From the NCBI GenBank assembly GCA_017549665.1, contig JAFYUD010000204.1:1-10492 (forward strand): a stretch of DNA of 10,492 bases, given 5' to 3'. A program made the translations under genes and the position numbers. How positions within the stretch are numbered: position 1 is the first letter of the stretch; every line of letters begins with the position of its first letter. Under the pieces are notes generated by a model. That model ran no database searches. It had not been told where the DNA came from and saw nothing but the letters and a program-made list of their open reading frames with translations. Below are positions 1-6,758 of the stretch, piece after piece. The DNA comes from Clostridia bacterium (GTDB taxonomy: Bacteria > Bacillota_A > Clostridia > Oscillospirales > Acutalibacteraceae).

Positions 1-1456
1 ACTTCTTACCCTTGAGATAAAGCTCGTCAGTAAGTCCGTTTGCGATTTCAGCTTCATAATCAGCAAGATTTCTGAGCTTTTCAATGAACCATTCGTCAAT
101 CTTTGTGGTGTCATGAATCTGCTCAGTTGAAACGCCTCTCTTGATAGCTTCGAAAACAGTGAAGAGACGGATATCATCAACATCCTTAAGCTTTTCAACG
201 ATGTCGATTTCCTTATCCTGAACCTTCTTGTAGTTAAGAGTATCAAGTGAAATCTCAGCGCCTCTGACAGCCTTCATAATAGCAGCCTCGAAGCAGGGAG
301 CGATTGACATAACCTCACCGGTTGCCTTCATCTGTGTACCGAGCTTACGCTTTTCGTTGATAAACTTGTCAAAGGGCCACTTGGGAAGCTTGATTACACA
401 GTAGTCAACTGTAGGCTCGAAGCATGCAAATGTTTCACCTGTAACATCGTTTCTGATTTCGTCAAGAGTATAGCCGAGAGCAACCTTTGTTGCAACCTTT
501 GCAATGGGGTATCCTGTAGCCTTTGATGCAAGGGCTGATGAACGTGAAACTCTGGGGTTAACCTCGATAACTGCATATTCAAATGTTTCGGGATTAAGAG
601 CAAACTGACAGTTGCAGCCACCTTCGATGCCGAGAGCTTCAATAATCTTGAGTGAAGCGTTACGGAGCATCATGAACTCCTTGCTTGAAAGCGTTACTGC
701 AGGAGCGATAACGATTGAGTCACCTGTATGAACACCGACGGGGTCGAAGTTTTCCATTGAGCAGACAGCAATTGCATTACCTGCGCTGTCACGCATTGCT
801 TCAAATTCAACTTCCTTCCAGCCGTAGATATACTTTTCAACTAGAATCTGATTAATGGGGGAGAGAAGAAGACCGTTGTTAACGATAGGCATAAGCTCTT
901 CTTCATTGTAAGCAACACCGCCGCCTGCACCGCCGAGTGTGAAAGCAGGACGGATGATAACGGGGTAGCCGATTCTGTTTGCAATCTCACGTGCAGCCTC
1001 AGCCTCAGTTGCGATATCTGAGGGAATGCAGGGCTGACCGATTGATTCCATTGTTTCCTTGAAAAGCTCTCTGTCCTCTGAACGGTCAATAGCTTCGGCA
1101 TTAGTACCGATAAGCTTTACGCCGTGCTCAGCAAGGAAGCCGCTCTTTGCAAGCTGCATACCGATTGTAAGACCTGTCTGACCGCCGAGACCTGCAAGAA
1201 CAGAGTCGGGCTTTTCCTTCTCGATGATTCTCATTACAGTTTCTTCTGTAAGAGGCTCGAGATAGATTTCGTCTGCGTTTGCATTATCTGTCATGATGGT
1301 AGCAGGGTTTGAGTTTACGAGGATAACGTTAAGACCTTCATCCTTAAGGATTTTACAAGCCTGAGTACCTGCGTAGTCAAATTCGGCAGCCTGACCGATA
1401 ACGATAGGACCTGAACCGATAACAAGAACTTTCTTTATGTCTTTATTAAGTGGCAT
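1..1456 (-). CDS. carB: Carbamoyl phosphate synthase large subunit, N-terminal part (truncated by window edge)
   Basis: This is the large subunit that makes carbamoyl phosphate from bicarbonate, ammonia and two ATP in the cytoplasm. The frame is open from ATG at 1456 to the window edge: 485 residues of a family of about 1,070. Residues 10-29 carry the family opening ([20 protein letters not shown]). The first ATP-grasp (carboxyphosphate) domain has Arg129, Arg169 in [12 protein letters not shown], Glu215 in [10 protein letters not shown], and metal ligands Gln284, Glu298 and Asn300 ([19 protein letters not shown]). The part after about 400 is the start of the oligomerisation domain. Residues I recall as lining the ammonia tunnel in E. 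coli (Glu217, Cys232, Ala251) are present at the same numbers. The start overlaps the carA stop by one base (TAATG). A GGGAGG ribosome binding site lies 9 bases upstream, inside the last codons of carA, so the two are probably translationally coupled. The synthetic (carbamate kinase) half and the allosteric domain are outside the window. Confidence 0.97.
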   Translation of the reverse strand, partial: MPLNKDIKKVLVIGSGPIVIGQAAEFDYAGTQACKILKDEGLNVILVNSNPATIMTDNANADEIYLEPLTEETVMRIIEKEKPDSVLAGLGGQTGLTIGMQLAKSGFLAEHGVKLIGTNAEAIDRSEDRELFKETMESIGQPCIPSDIATEAEAAREIANRIGYPVIIRPAFTLGGAGGGVAYNEEELMPIVNNGLLLSPINQILVEKYIYGWKEVEFEAMRDSAGNAIAVCSMENFDPVGVHTGDSIVIAPAVTLSSKEFMMLRNASLKIIEALGIEGGCNCQFALNPETFEYAVIEVNPRVSRSSALASKATGYPIAKVATKVALGYTLDEIRNDVTGETFACFEPTVDYCVIKLPKWPFDKFINEKRKLGTQMKATGEVMSIAPCFEAAIMKAVRGAEISLDTLNYKKVQDKEIDIVEKLKDVDDIRLFTVFEAIKRGVSTEQIHDTTKIDEWFIEKLRNLADYEAEIANGLTDELYLKGKK

Positions 1457-2517
1457 TACTTGTTACCTCCCATCATTGAAATGAATTTATCGTAGAATGT
1501 GTCAGTGTTTACAGCTGCTGAGAAGCAGTCAGGAGTAAACTGAACTGAAAATGCGTTGAGTGTTTTGTATTCAAGACCTTCGTTTGTCTTGTCGCTGACG
1601 TTTTCGTAAAGAACGTCTGCAGAAGAGGGAAGGGATGAAACAACGTAACCGTGATTCTGGCTTGTTGCGAAAATTCTGCCGTCTGCAATGTTTCTTACGG
1701 GAACACTGCCGCCTCTGTGACCGAACTTCATTTTTGAAGTTGCCCCGCCCTGAGCAAGTGCCATCATCTGATGACCGAGACCGAAGCCGAATACAGGCTT
1801 GCTACCCATGATTTTACCGATTTGAGCAATGATATCCTTATTTTCCTCAGGATTTCCGGGGCCGTTTGTGACAACAACGCCGTTATAGTTGCCTGAAAGA
1901 ATTTCGTCAGCAGAAGTGTTATAGGGATAAACCGTAACGTTGCAGCCCTTATCAAGAAGATTGTCAACACAGTCGAATGCTGAGCCGCAGTCAATGACAG
2001 CAACCTCATACTGTGCATCTTCTGCTTCGAAGTATCCCTTTTTGTTCTCAGCTACAGCTGCAACAGCATCCTTGATAGTGAATGCCTTGAGAGCATCCAT
2101 ATCAACCTTTGCAGGATCATCAGTGATACAAGCGTTCATAACGCCGTTTTCACGTATAAGCTTTGTGATTTCTCTTGTGTCAACATCACAGACTGTTACT
2201 ATGTTCTTTTCTTTCAGATAAGTATCAAGCTCAACGTCTGTTCTGAAGTTTGAAGGAATTTCGCACAGTTCTCTGCAGATATAGCCGCTGAGAGCAGGCT
2301 TTTCTGTGAGAACGTCTGAATTTATCATACCGTAGTTGCCGATAAGGGGGAATGTCTGCATTACGATCTGACCGAAGTTCGCATTGTCAGTAATTGTTTC
2401 GATATATCCTACAACACCTGTTGTGAATACAAGCTCACCTGTAGCTTCACCTGTAGCGCCGAAACCCTTACCTTCGAAAATGTGACCGTCTTCAAGAACG
2501 ATGTACATTTTTTTCAT
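1456..2517 (-). CDS. carA: Carbamoyl phosphate synthase small subunit with a replaced glutaminase triad
   Basis: CarA normally hydrolyses glutamine and feeds ammonia to CarB. The 353-residue length is normal. Residues 1 to about 150 form the CarA-specific N-terminal domain ([41 protein letters not shown]), and about 170-353 the class I amidotransferase fold ([41 protein letters not shown]). The active site is abnormal. The nucleophile motif G-(I/F)-C-L-G-H-Q reads GFGLGHQ, putting Gly246 where Cys belongs. The usual Y-H-P-E-A-S reads FTPDCF, so the catalytic His and Glu are Thr328 and Asp330. The glutamine-site Ser of the usual DPSY is Ala46 (DNANF). The usual D-(F/Y)-G-x-K motif reads DCGSAF, and NHPV reads SVPV. 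Fold residues are kept and the frame is clean, so this is a maintained protein rather than a pseudogene. I infer a structural or regulatory partner for an ammonia-using CarB. The start has AAAGGA 9 bases upstream. Confidence 0.93.
   Translation of the reverse strand: MKKMYIVLEDGHIFEGKGFGATGEATGELVFTTGVVGYIETITDNANFGQIVMQTFPLIGNYGMINSDVLTEKPALSGYICRELCEIPSNFRTDVELDTYLKEKNIVTVCDVDTREITKLIRENGVMNACITDDPAKVDMDALKAFTIKDAVAAVAENKKGYFEAEDAQYEVAVIDCGSAFDCVDNLLDKGCNVTVYPYNTSADEILSGNYNGVVVTNGPGNPEENKDIIAQIGKIMGSKPVFGFGLGHQMMALAQGGATSKMKFGHRGGSVPVRNIADGRIFATSQNHGYVVSSLPSSADVLYENVSDKTNEGLEYKTLNAFSVQFTPDCFSAAVNTDTFYDKFISMMGGNK
1466..1471 (-). promoter_or_regulatory. Ribosome binding site of carB, inside carA
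   Basis: The minus strand reads GGGAGG here, 9 bases before the carB ATG. The bases also encode part of the Gly-Gly of CarA's C-terminus (MMGGNK), so the end of carA serves both as coding sequence and as initiation signal for carB. Confidence 0.7.
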
Positions 2518-2543
2518 TAAGTATCATCCTTTATTATTTAAAT

Positions 2544-2563
2544 TGAAGGCTCTCTGTCCTTCA
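2544..2563 (-). other. Small hairpin in the argF-carA gap
   Basis: The minus-strand transcript can form a 6-bp stem (TGAAGG with CCTTCA) around an 8-base loop. It is followed by a mixed A/T stretch rather than a U run, so it is a poor intrinsic terminator. It could be a processing or stability element, or chance. It lies at about the expected 5' end of a transcript from the candidate carA promoter. Confidence 0.3.
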
Positions 2564-2567
2564 TTAA

Positions 2568-2595
2568 TTTATACCAGTTTTAATTTATCTGTCAC
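2568..2595 (-). promoter_or_regulatory. Candidate internal promoter for carAB
   Basis: On the minus strand, GTGACA (2595-2590, inside the last codons of argF) and TATAAA (2573-2568) are separated by 16 bases. The -10 is preceded by TGG, an extended -10 signature (TGnTATAAA). Both hexamers match the sigma-A consensus at 5 of 6 positions. The 67-bp gap is by far the widest in the operon, which suits a secondary promoter that could express carAB apart from the arginine genes. In AT-rich DNA this can also arise by chance. Confidence 0.35.
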
Positions 2596-3493
2596 CCATG
2601 AGCATTACGAGAACAGCCTTCTGAGCGTGAAGTCTGTTTTCAGCTTCTTCAAAGATTTCGTTTGCATGAGCCTCAAAAACTTCGTGAGTGATTTCCTCTT
2701 CTCTGTGAGCAGGAAGACAGTGAAGCACCATTGCGTCAGGCTTAGCAACTGCCATAAGATCTGAATTGATCTGATAACCGTTGAAAATCTTCTTTCTCTC
2801 TTCAGCCTCAGCTTCTTCACCCATTGATGCCCATACGTCAGTGTAAAGAACATCAGCATCCTTTGCAGCTTCGTAGATATCTGTTGTGAGAGTGAATCTG
2901 CCTGTCTCATTTGCCCATTTAACGATGTCAGCGTCAGGCTCATAACCCTTGGGACAAGCAACTGCAACCTCCATACCGACCTTGATACCGCCTACGATAA
3001 GGGAGTTTGCCATGTTGTTTCCGTCACCGATAAATGTCATCTTCATACCCTTGAATGTGTTTTTGAATTCACGGATTGTCATAAGGTCTGCGAGCACCTG
3101 ACAGGGATGGCAGTAGTCTGTAAGACCGTTGATGATGGGAATTGAACCGTACTGAGCAAGAGTTTCAACCTCTTCCTGATCAAAGGTTCTGATCATGATA
3201 CCGTCAAGATATCTTGAAAGAACACGGGCTGTATCTTCTACGGGTTCGCCTCTGCCGAGCTGAGTATTTGCATTGCTCAGGAAAAGTGCTGAACCGCCGA
3301 GATCATACATACCGACTTCGAAGGAAACTCTTGTTCTAGTTGATGATTTAGCGAAAATCATACCGAGAGTCTTCCCCTTGAGGTGATGATGTTCAATGTT
3401 ATGTTTCTTCTCGTATTTGAGCTGATCTGCAAGATTGAGAATTGTAAGAATCTCTTTCTCTGACAGATCACCGAGCTTTAAAAGGTGATTCAT
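2585..3493 (-). CDS. argF: Ornithine carbamoyltransferase
   Basis: This enzyme transfers the carbamoyl group of carbamoyl phosphate to ornithine, giving citrulline. The 302-residue product has the normal length and all family motifs: the carbamoyl phosphate loop S-S-T-R-T-R at 50-55, the HPCQ motif at 129-132, the ornithine-binding D-x-W-x-SMG loop (DVWASMGEE, around 220), and the catalytic HCLPA at 258-262. The SMG loop and the pathway neighbours argue for ornithine rather than aspartate as acceptor. The ATG overlaps the argD stop by four bases (ATGA), and its GGAGG ribosome binding site sits 10 bases upstream inside argD, so the two genes are probably coupled. It lies directly upstream of carAB, whose product is its second substrate. 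In B. subtilis, as I recall, argF follows carAB instead. Anabolic use is inferred from the operon. Confidence 0.97.
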   Translation of the reverse strand: MNHLLKLGDLSEKEILTILNLADQLKYEKKHNIEHHHLKGKTLGMIFAKSSTRTRVSFEVGMYDLGGSALFLSNANTQLGRGEPVEDTARVLSRYLDGIMIRTFDQEEVETLAQYGSIPIINGLTDYCHPCQVLADLMTIREFKNTFKGMKMTFIGDGNNMANSLIVGGIKVGMEVAVACPKGYEPDADIVKWANETGRFTLTTDIYEAAKDADVLYTDVWASMGEEAEAEERKKIFNGYQINSDLMAVAKPDAMVLHCLPAHREEEITHEVFEAHANEIFEEAENRLHAQKAVLVMLMGDR

Positions 3494-4653
3494 TTTTCAA
3501 TAACCTCCGTTATAATATCCATCGCTTTAGTAAGTTCCTCACGGGAAATATTAAGCGGCGGTAAAAGTCTGATTTTAGTTTTTGCAGTAAGGGGGAGTAC
3601 ACCCTTTTCAATGCATTCGAGAACTACTGCTTTTGCTTCCTTTGTTGTTTCAATACCGAGCATGAGTCCCATTCCGCTTATGCCTGTAACGTTTTTGCAA
3701 GCTTTAAGACGACTGATGATATACTCACTCTTTTTCATAACCTCAGCAAGGAATGCATCGTCAAGTCTTTTAACGATATTTGCGGCACCTGCTGCAACTG
3801 CAGGATTCATGCCGAATGTAGAGCCGTGTGAACCGGGGGTGAGTGTGTCTGCAGTTTTTTCACCGAACATACATACACCCATGGGCAGACCTCCTGCGAG
3901 ACCCTTTGCAGTTGACACAATATCAGGTATGATATCATAGTTCTGATATGCGTACATTTTACCTGTTCTGCCGTTTCCGGTCTGAACCTCGTCAATTATT
4001 AATATTATATCATATTCTTTACAGAATTCATATACCTTTTTTACAAAAATTTTATCAAGTGCGATAACTCCGCCTTCACCCTGCACCATTTCCATCATGA
4101 CAGCACAGACATTATCGTTGCAGACAGCCTTCAGTGCATCAAAATCGTTTGCGGGAGAATATACAAAACCCTCCGGAAAAGGTCCGAAGGTCTGATGGAA
4201 TACATCCTGACCTGTGGCCTTGAGAGTTGCAAGTGTTCTGCCGTGGAAGCTCTGATTGAGCGTAACAATAACGTTTCTGTCAGGATTATTATATTTATCG
4301 AGAGAGTACTTTCTTGCAGTTTTTATAGCACATTCATTTGCCTCTGCGCCGGAGTTTCCGAAAAAGCATTTCTTCATGCCTGATTTCTCACAGAGTAATT
4401 CAGCAAGCTCCACACCGGGATGAGTGTAGAAGAGATTGGAAGTGTGCTGAAGAGTATGAAGCTGAGCAGAAACAGCATCTGCCCACTCCTTGTCGCAGTA
4501 ACCGAAAATATTTACACCGATACCGCTGCCCATATCAATATATTCCTTGCCGTCAGAATCAACGGCAACAGCCCCGTGACCTGATATGATGTCAACGGGG
4601 AATCTTGCGTATGTATTTGCTATGTATTGACTGTCTCTTTCAAAAATAGACAT
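3490..4653 (-). CDS. argD: N-acetylornithine aminotransferase
   Basis: This PLP-dependent class III aminotransferase converts N-acetylglutamate 5-semialdehyde and glutamate to N-acetylornithine and 2-oxoglutarate. The 387 residues match the family length. Visible motifs are the N-terminal DSDGKEYIDMGSGIGVNIFG; the cofactor-phosphate loop GNSGAEANECAIKTARK at 99-115; FHGRT at 136-140; Asp221 in IIDEVQTGNGRTGK, which contacts the PLP ring nitrogen; the Schiff-base Lys250 in VSTAKGLAGGLPMG; and GSTFGMNP, close to the usual GSTFGGNP. Class III aminotransferases overlap in substrate, so the N-acetylornithine assignment rests partly on its place between argB and argF. The start has GAGG about 8 bases upstream, overlapping the TGA of argB, and 10 bases separate the two genes. 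Confidence 0.95.
   Translation of the reverse strand: MSIFERDSQYIANTYARFPVDIISGHGAVAVDSDGKEYIDMGSGIGVNIFGYCDKEWADAVSAQLHTLQHTSNLFYTHPGVELAELLCEKSGMKKCFFGNSGAEANECAIKTARKYSLDKYNNPDRNVIVTLNQSFHGRTLATLKATGQDVFHQTFGPFPEGFVYSPANDFDALKAVCNDNVCAVMMEMVQGEGGVIALDKIFVKKVYEFCKEYDIILIIDEVQTGNGRTGKMYAYQNYDIIPDIVSTAKGLAGGLPMGVCMFGEKTADTLTPGSHGSTFGMNPAVAAGAANIVKRLDDAFLAEVMKKSEYIISRLKACKNVTGISGMGLMLGIETTKEAKAVVLECIEKGVLPLTAKTKIRLLPPLNISREELTKAMDIITEVIEK
3504..3508 (-). promoter_or_regulatory. Ribosome binding site of argF, inside argD
   Basis: The minus strand reads GGAGG 10 bases before the argF ATG, within the last ten codons of argD. It supports the ATG at 3493, which shares four bases with the argD stop, as the true start. 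Confidence 0.65.
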
Positions 4654-4663
4654 AATTAAGACC

Positions 4664-5518
4664 TCATTCTATGAACATTGTTCCGATACCTTCATCGGTA
4701 AGTGTTTCGATAAGTATCGAGTGCGGCACTCTGCCGTCAATGATAAATACCTTCTTTACACCCATTCTTATAGCTTCAGTGCAGCACTTTACCTTAGGAA
4801 TCATTCCGCCTGAAATGACACCCTCATGCATAAGCTCGGGAGCTTCACTGACGTAAAGTCTCTTGATAAGTGAATCGGGATCATCCTTATCTCTGAGAAG
4901 TCCTGGGATATCTGACATATTGATAAGACTTTCAGCCTTAAGAGCACCTGCAATATAAGCCGCAGCAGTGTCAGCGTTAATGTTGTAGGTGTTATTCTCG
5001 TCGTCATAACCGATTGTTGAGATAACGGGTATATAATCCTTCTCGATAAGGTCGGTGATAAGTCCCACGTTTACGTCTGTGATATTACCAACGTAGCCGT
5101 GAACTTCGTCAAGCTTTTCAGCCTTTATCATGTGGTCGTCAACACCACAGAGACCTACAGCCTTACCGCCCTTGTTAAGAATCTGATTTACGAGATTTTT
5201 ATTTATCTTACCTGCAAGAACCATCTGAACGATATCAGCAGTTTCCTTATCGGTAACACGCAGGCCGTCGATAAATTCTGACTTCTTGCCTGTCTTCTGA
5301 AGCATATCATTTATTTCGGGACCACCGCCGTGAACGAGAACAACCTTGATGCCGATAAGTGATAAAAGAACGATATCACCGATAACAGCATCCTTGAGCT
5401 CTTCGCTGATCATTGCATTGCCGCCGTATTTGACAACGATTGTTTTATTTCTGTATTTCTGTATGTAGGGGAGAGCCTGAGTCAGAACTTCAGCTCTCTG
5501 GGGATTTGTGATATTCAT
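4664..5518 (-). CDS. argB: N-acetylglutamate kinase, probably arginine-inhibited type
   Basis: ArgB phosphorylates N-acetylglutamate, the committed step of the acetyl-recycling pathway. The 284-residue amino acid kinase fold shows Lys30 in KYGGNAM, the glycine loop HGGGPEI at 63-69, the substrate-binding NINAD at 179-183 and Lys242 in GGMIPKV. The protein has an N-terminal helix before the kinase core (ALPYIQKYRNK, about 15-25) and the C-terminal signature H266-SILIETLTDEGIGT. These are the features I recall from arginine-sensitive enzymes such as that of Thermotoga and lacking in the shorter E. coli enzyme. Feedback inhibition by arginine is therefore likely and fits a pathway whose acetyl group is recycled by ArgJ. 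The ribosome binding site (TGAGGAG) overlaps the argJ stop codon, 11 bases upstream. Confidence 0.96.
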   Translation of the reverse strand: MNITNPQRAEVLTQALPYIQKYRNKTIVVKYGGNAMISEELKDAVIGDIVLLSLIGIKVVLVHGGGPEINDMLQKTGKKSEFIDGLRVTDKETADIVQMVLAGKINKNLVNQILNKGGKAVGLCGVDDHMIKAEKLDEVHGYVGNITDVNVGLITDLIEKDYIPVISTIGYDDENNTYNINADTAAAYIAGALKAESLINMSDIPGLLRDKDDPDSLIKRLYVSEAPELMHEGVISGGMIPKVKCCTEAIRMGVKKVFIIDGRVPHSILIETLTDEGIGTMFIE

Positions 5519-5529
5519 TTTATTTCTCC

Positions 5530-6750
5530 TCAGGTTCTGTAATCGCCGTTGATTTTAACGTAATCGTAGGTAAGGTCGCATCCTCTTGCTACTGCAGATG
5601 TATCACCGTCGTTAAGATTAACGTTTACCTTGATTTCATCCTCAAGCAGGATTTCCTTAGCCTTTTCTTCACTGAATTCAACACCCGCACCGTTTTCGCA
5701 GACTACTATTGTGCCTTTTGCAGAAGTAAAGCTTACGTCAATTTTAGTTACGTCTACGTCTGCACCGCTGTAGCCGATTGCACAAAGTACACGACCCCAG
5801 TTTGCGTCAGCACCGAACATTGCAGCCTTAAACAGGGAAGAGCAGATAACTGACTTTGCAACTGTTTTTGCTGTCTGCCAGTCCTTGCCGCCATCAACAA
5901 TGCATTCTACAAGCTTTGTTGCACCTTCACCGTCTTTTGCAATTGCCTTACAGAGCTTTTCCGTAATCATAGCAAGTGCATCGCAGAATACTTTAAAATC
6001 GTCATTTTCTTCGGTGATTTCAGCATTTCCTGCAAGACCGTTAGCCATAACAGAAACCATATCGTTAGTTGAAGTATCGCCGTCAATACTGATCATGTTG
6101 AAGCTCTTCTGAGCATCGCTGTAAAGAGCCTTATGAAGCATTTCGGGAGAAATCGCAGCATCAGTTGTGATAAAAACAAGCATTGTAGCCATATTCGGAT
6201 GAATCATGCCTGAGCCCTTTGCAATACCGCCCATTTTACAGATTTTTCCGCCCAATTCAAAGCTTACCGCAAATTCCTTGAGAACGGTATCCGTAGTCAT
6301 GATAGCTTCTGCAGCAGAAACGCTGTTGTCGTAACCGAGCTCATCAACAAGCTGCTTCATACCGTCGCTGATGGGAGTAATATCAAGAGGCTGTCCGATA
6401 ACGCCTGTTGAAGCTACAATAACGTCATTTTTTGAAATACCTGTTGACTTTTCGACAAGCTCACACATCTTTTCGGCAATTTCAATACCGTCTGCATTGC
6501 AGGTGTTGGCATTTCCGCTGTTGCAGATCATTGCCTGAGCCTTGCCGTCAGAAATATTTGACTTTGTTACGTAAATAGGAGCACCCTTGACGAGATTGAG
6601 TGTGTAGATAGCTGCAGCTGATGCCTTGCAGTCACTTACGATAAGTGCAAGATCTCTCTTCGTTCTGTTCTTTCTTATTCCGCAGTGAATACCACTTGCC
6701 TTGAATCCTTCGGGAGCACAGACTCCGCCGTTAATATATTCCATTTTCAT
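5530..6750 (-). CDS. argJ: Glutamate N-acetyltransferase / N-acetylornithine acetyltransferase
   Basis: ArgJ moves the acetyl group from N-acetylornithine to glutamate, releasing ornithine and recycling the acetyl group. The 406-residue precursor has the self-cleavage site in GSGMIHPNMATML: cleavage is expected between Ala188 and Thr189, with Thr189 becoming the N-terminal nucleophile of the beta chain. The oxyanion-hole residues fall in STGVIGQ (114-120). Other family marks are NSGNANTC, SIDGDTSTND, GADANWGR and the typical C-terminal DYRT. Sequence inspection does not settle whether it can also use acetyl-CoA; no argA is in the window. The start is ambiguous. The ATG at 6750 has AGG only 4 bases upstream, while the ATG at 6744 (third codon) has it 10 bases upstream; the longer form is given here. 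The gap to argC is 8 bases. Confidence 0.96.
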   Translation of the reverse strand: MKMEYINGGVCAPEGFKASGIHCGIRKNRTKRDLALIVSDCKASAAAIYTLNLVKGAPIYVTKSNISDGKAQAMICNSGNANTCNADGIEIAEKMCELVEKSTGISKNDVIVASTGVIGQPLDITPISDGMKQLVDELGYDNSVSAAEAIMTTDTVLKEFAVSFELGGKICKMGGIAKGSGMIHPNMATMLVFITTDAAISPEMLHKALYSDAQKSFNMISIDGDTSTNDMVSVMANGLAGNAEITEENDDFKVFCDALAMITEKLCKAIAKDGEGATKLVECIVDGGKDWQTAKTVAKSVICSSLFKAAMFGADANWGRVLCAIGYSGADVDVTKIDVSFTSAKGTIVVCENGAGVEFSEEKAKEILLEDEIKVNVNLNDGDTSAVARGCDLTYDYVKINGDYRT

Positions 6751-6758
6751 TTTTCCTT

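Noticed and set aside
1528..1782. Sequencing error or pseudogene as the explanation for the CarA triad changes
   Set aside because: The altered codons are spread over about 250 bp, at least one needs two substitutions, no frameshift or stop occurs, and the protein ends in a normal coupled junction with carB.
1940..2221. Plus-strand open frame opposite carA, and similar short frames opposite carB, argB and argJ
   Set aside because: All lie inside well-supported genes on the other strand and show low-complexity Ser/Phe/Leu-rich translations typical of antisense shadows.
3485..3940. Plus-strand open frame of 151 codons opposite argD
   Set aside because: It is the mirror of a strongly supported argD gene, has no recognisable motif and no ribosome binding site, and arises from the codon pattern of the true gene.
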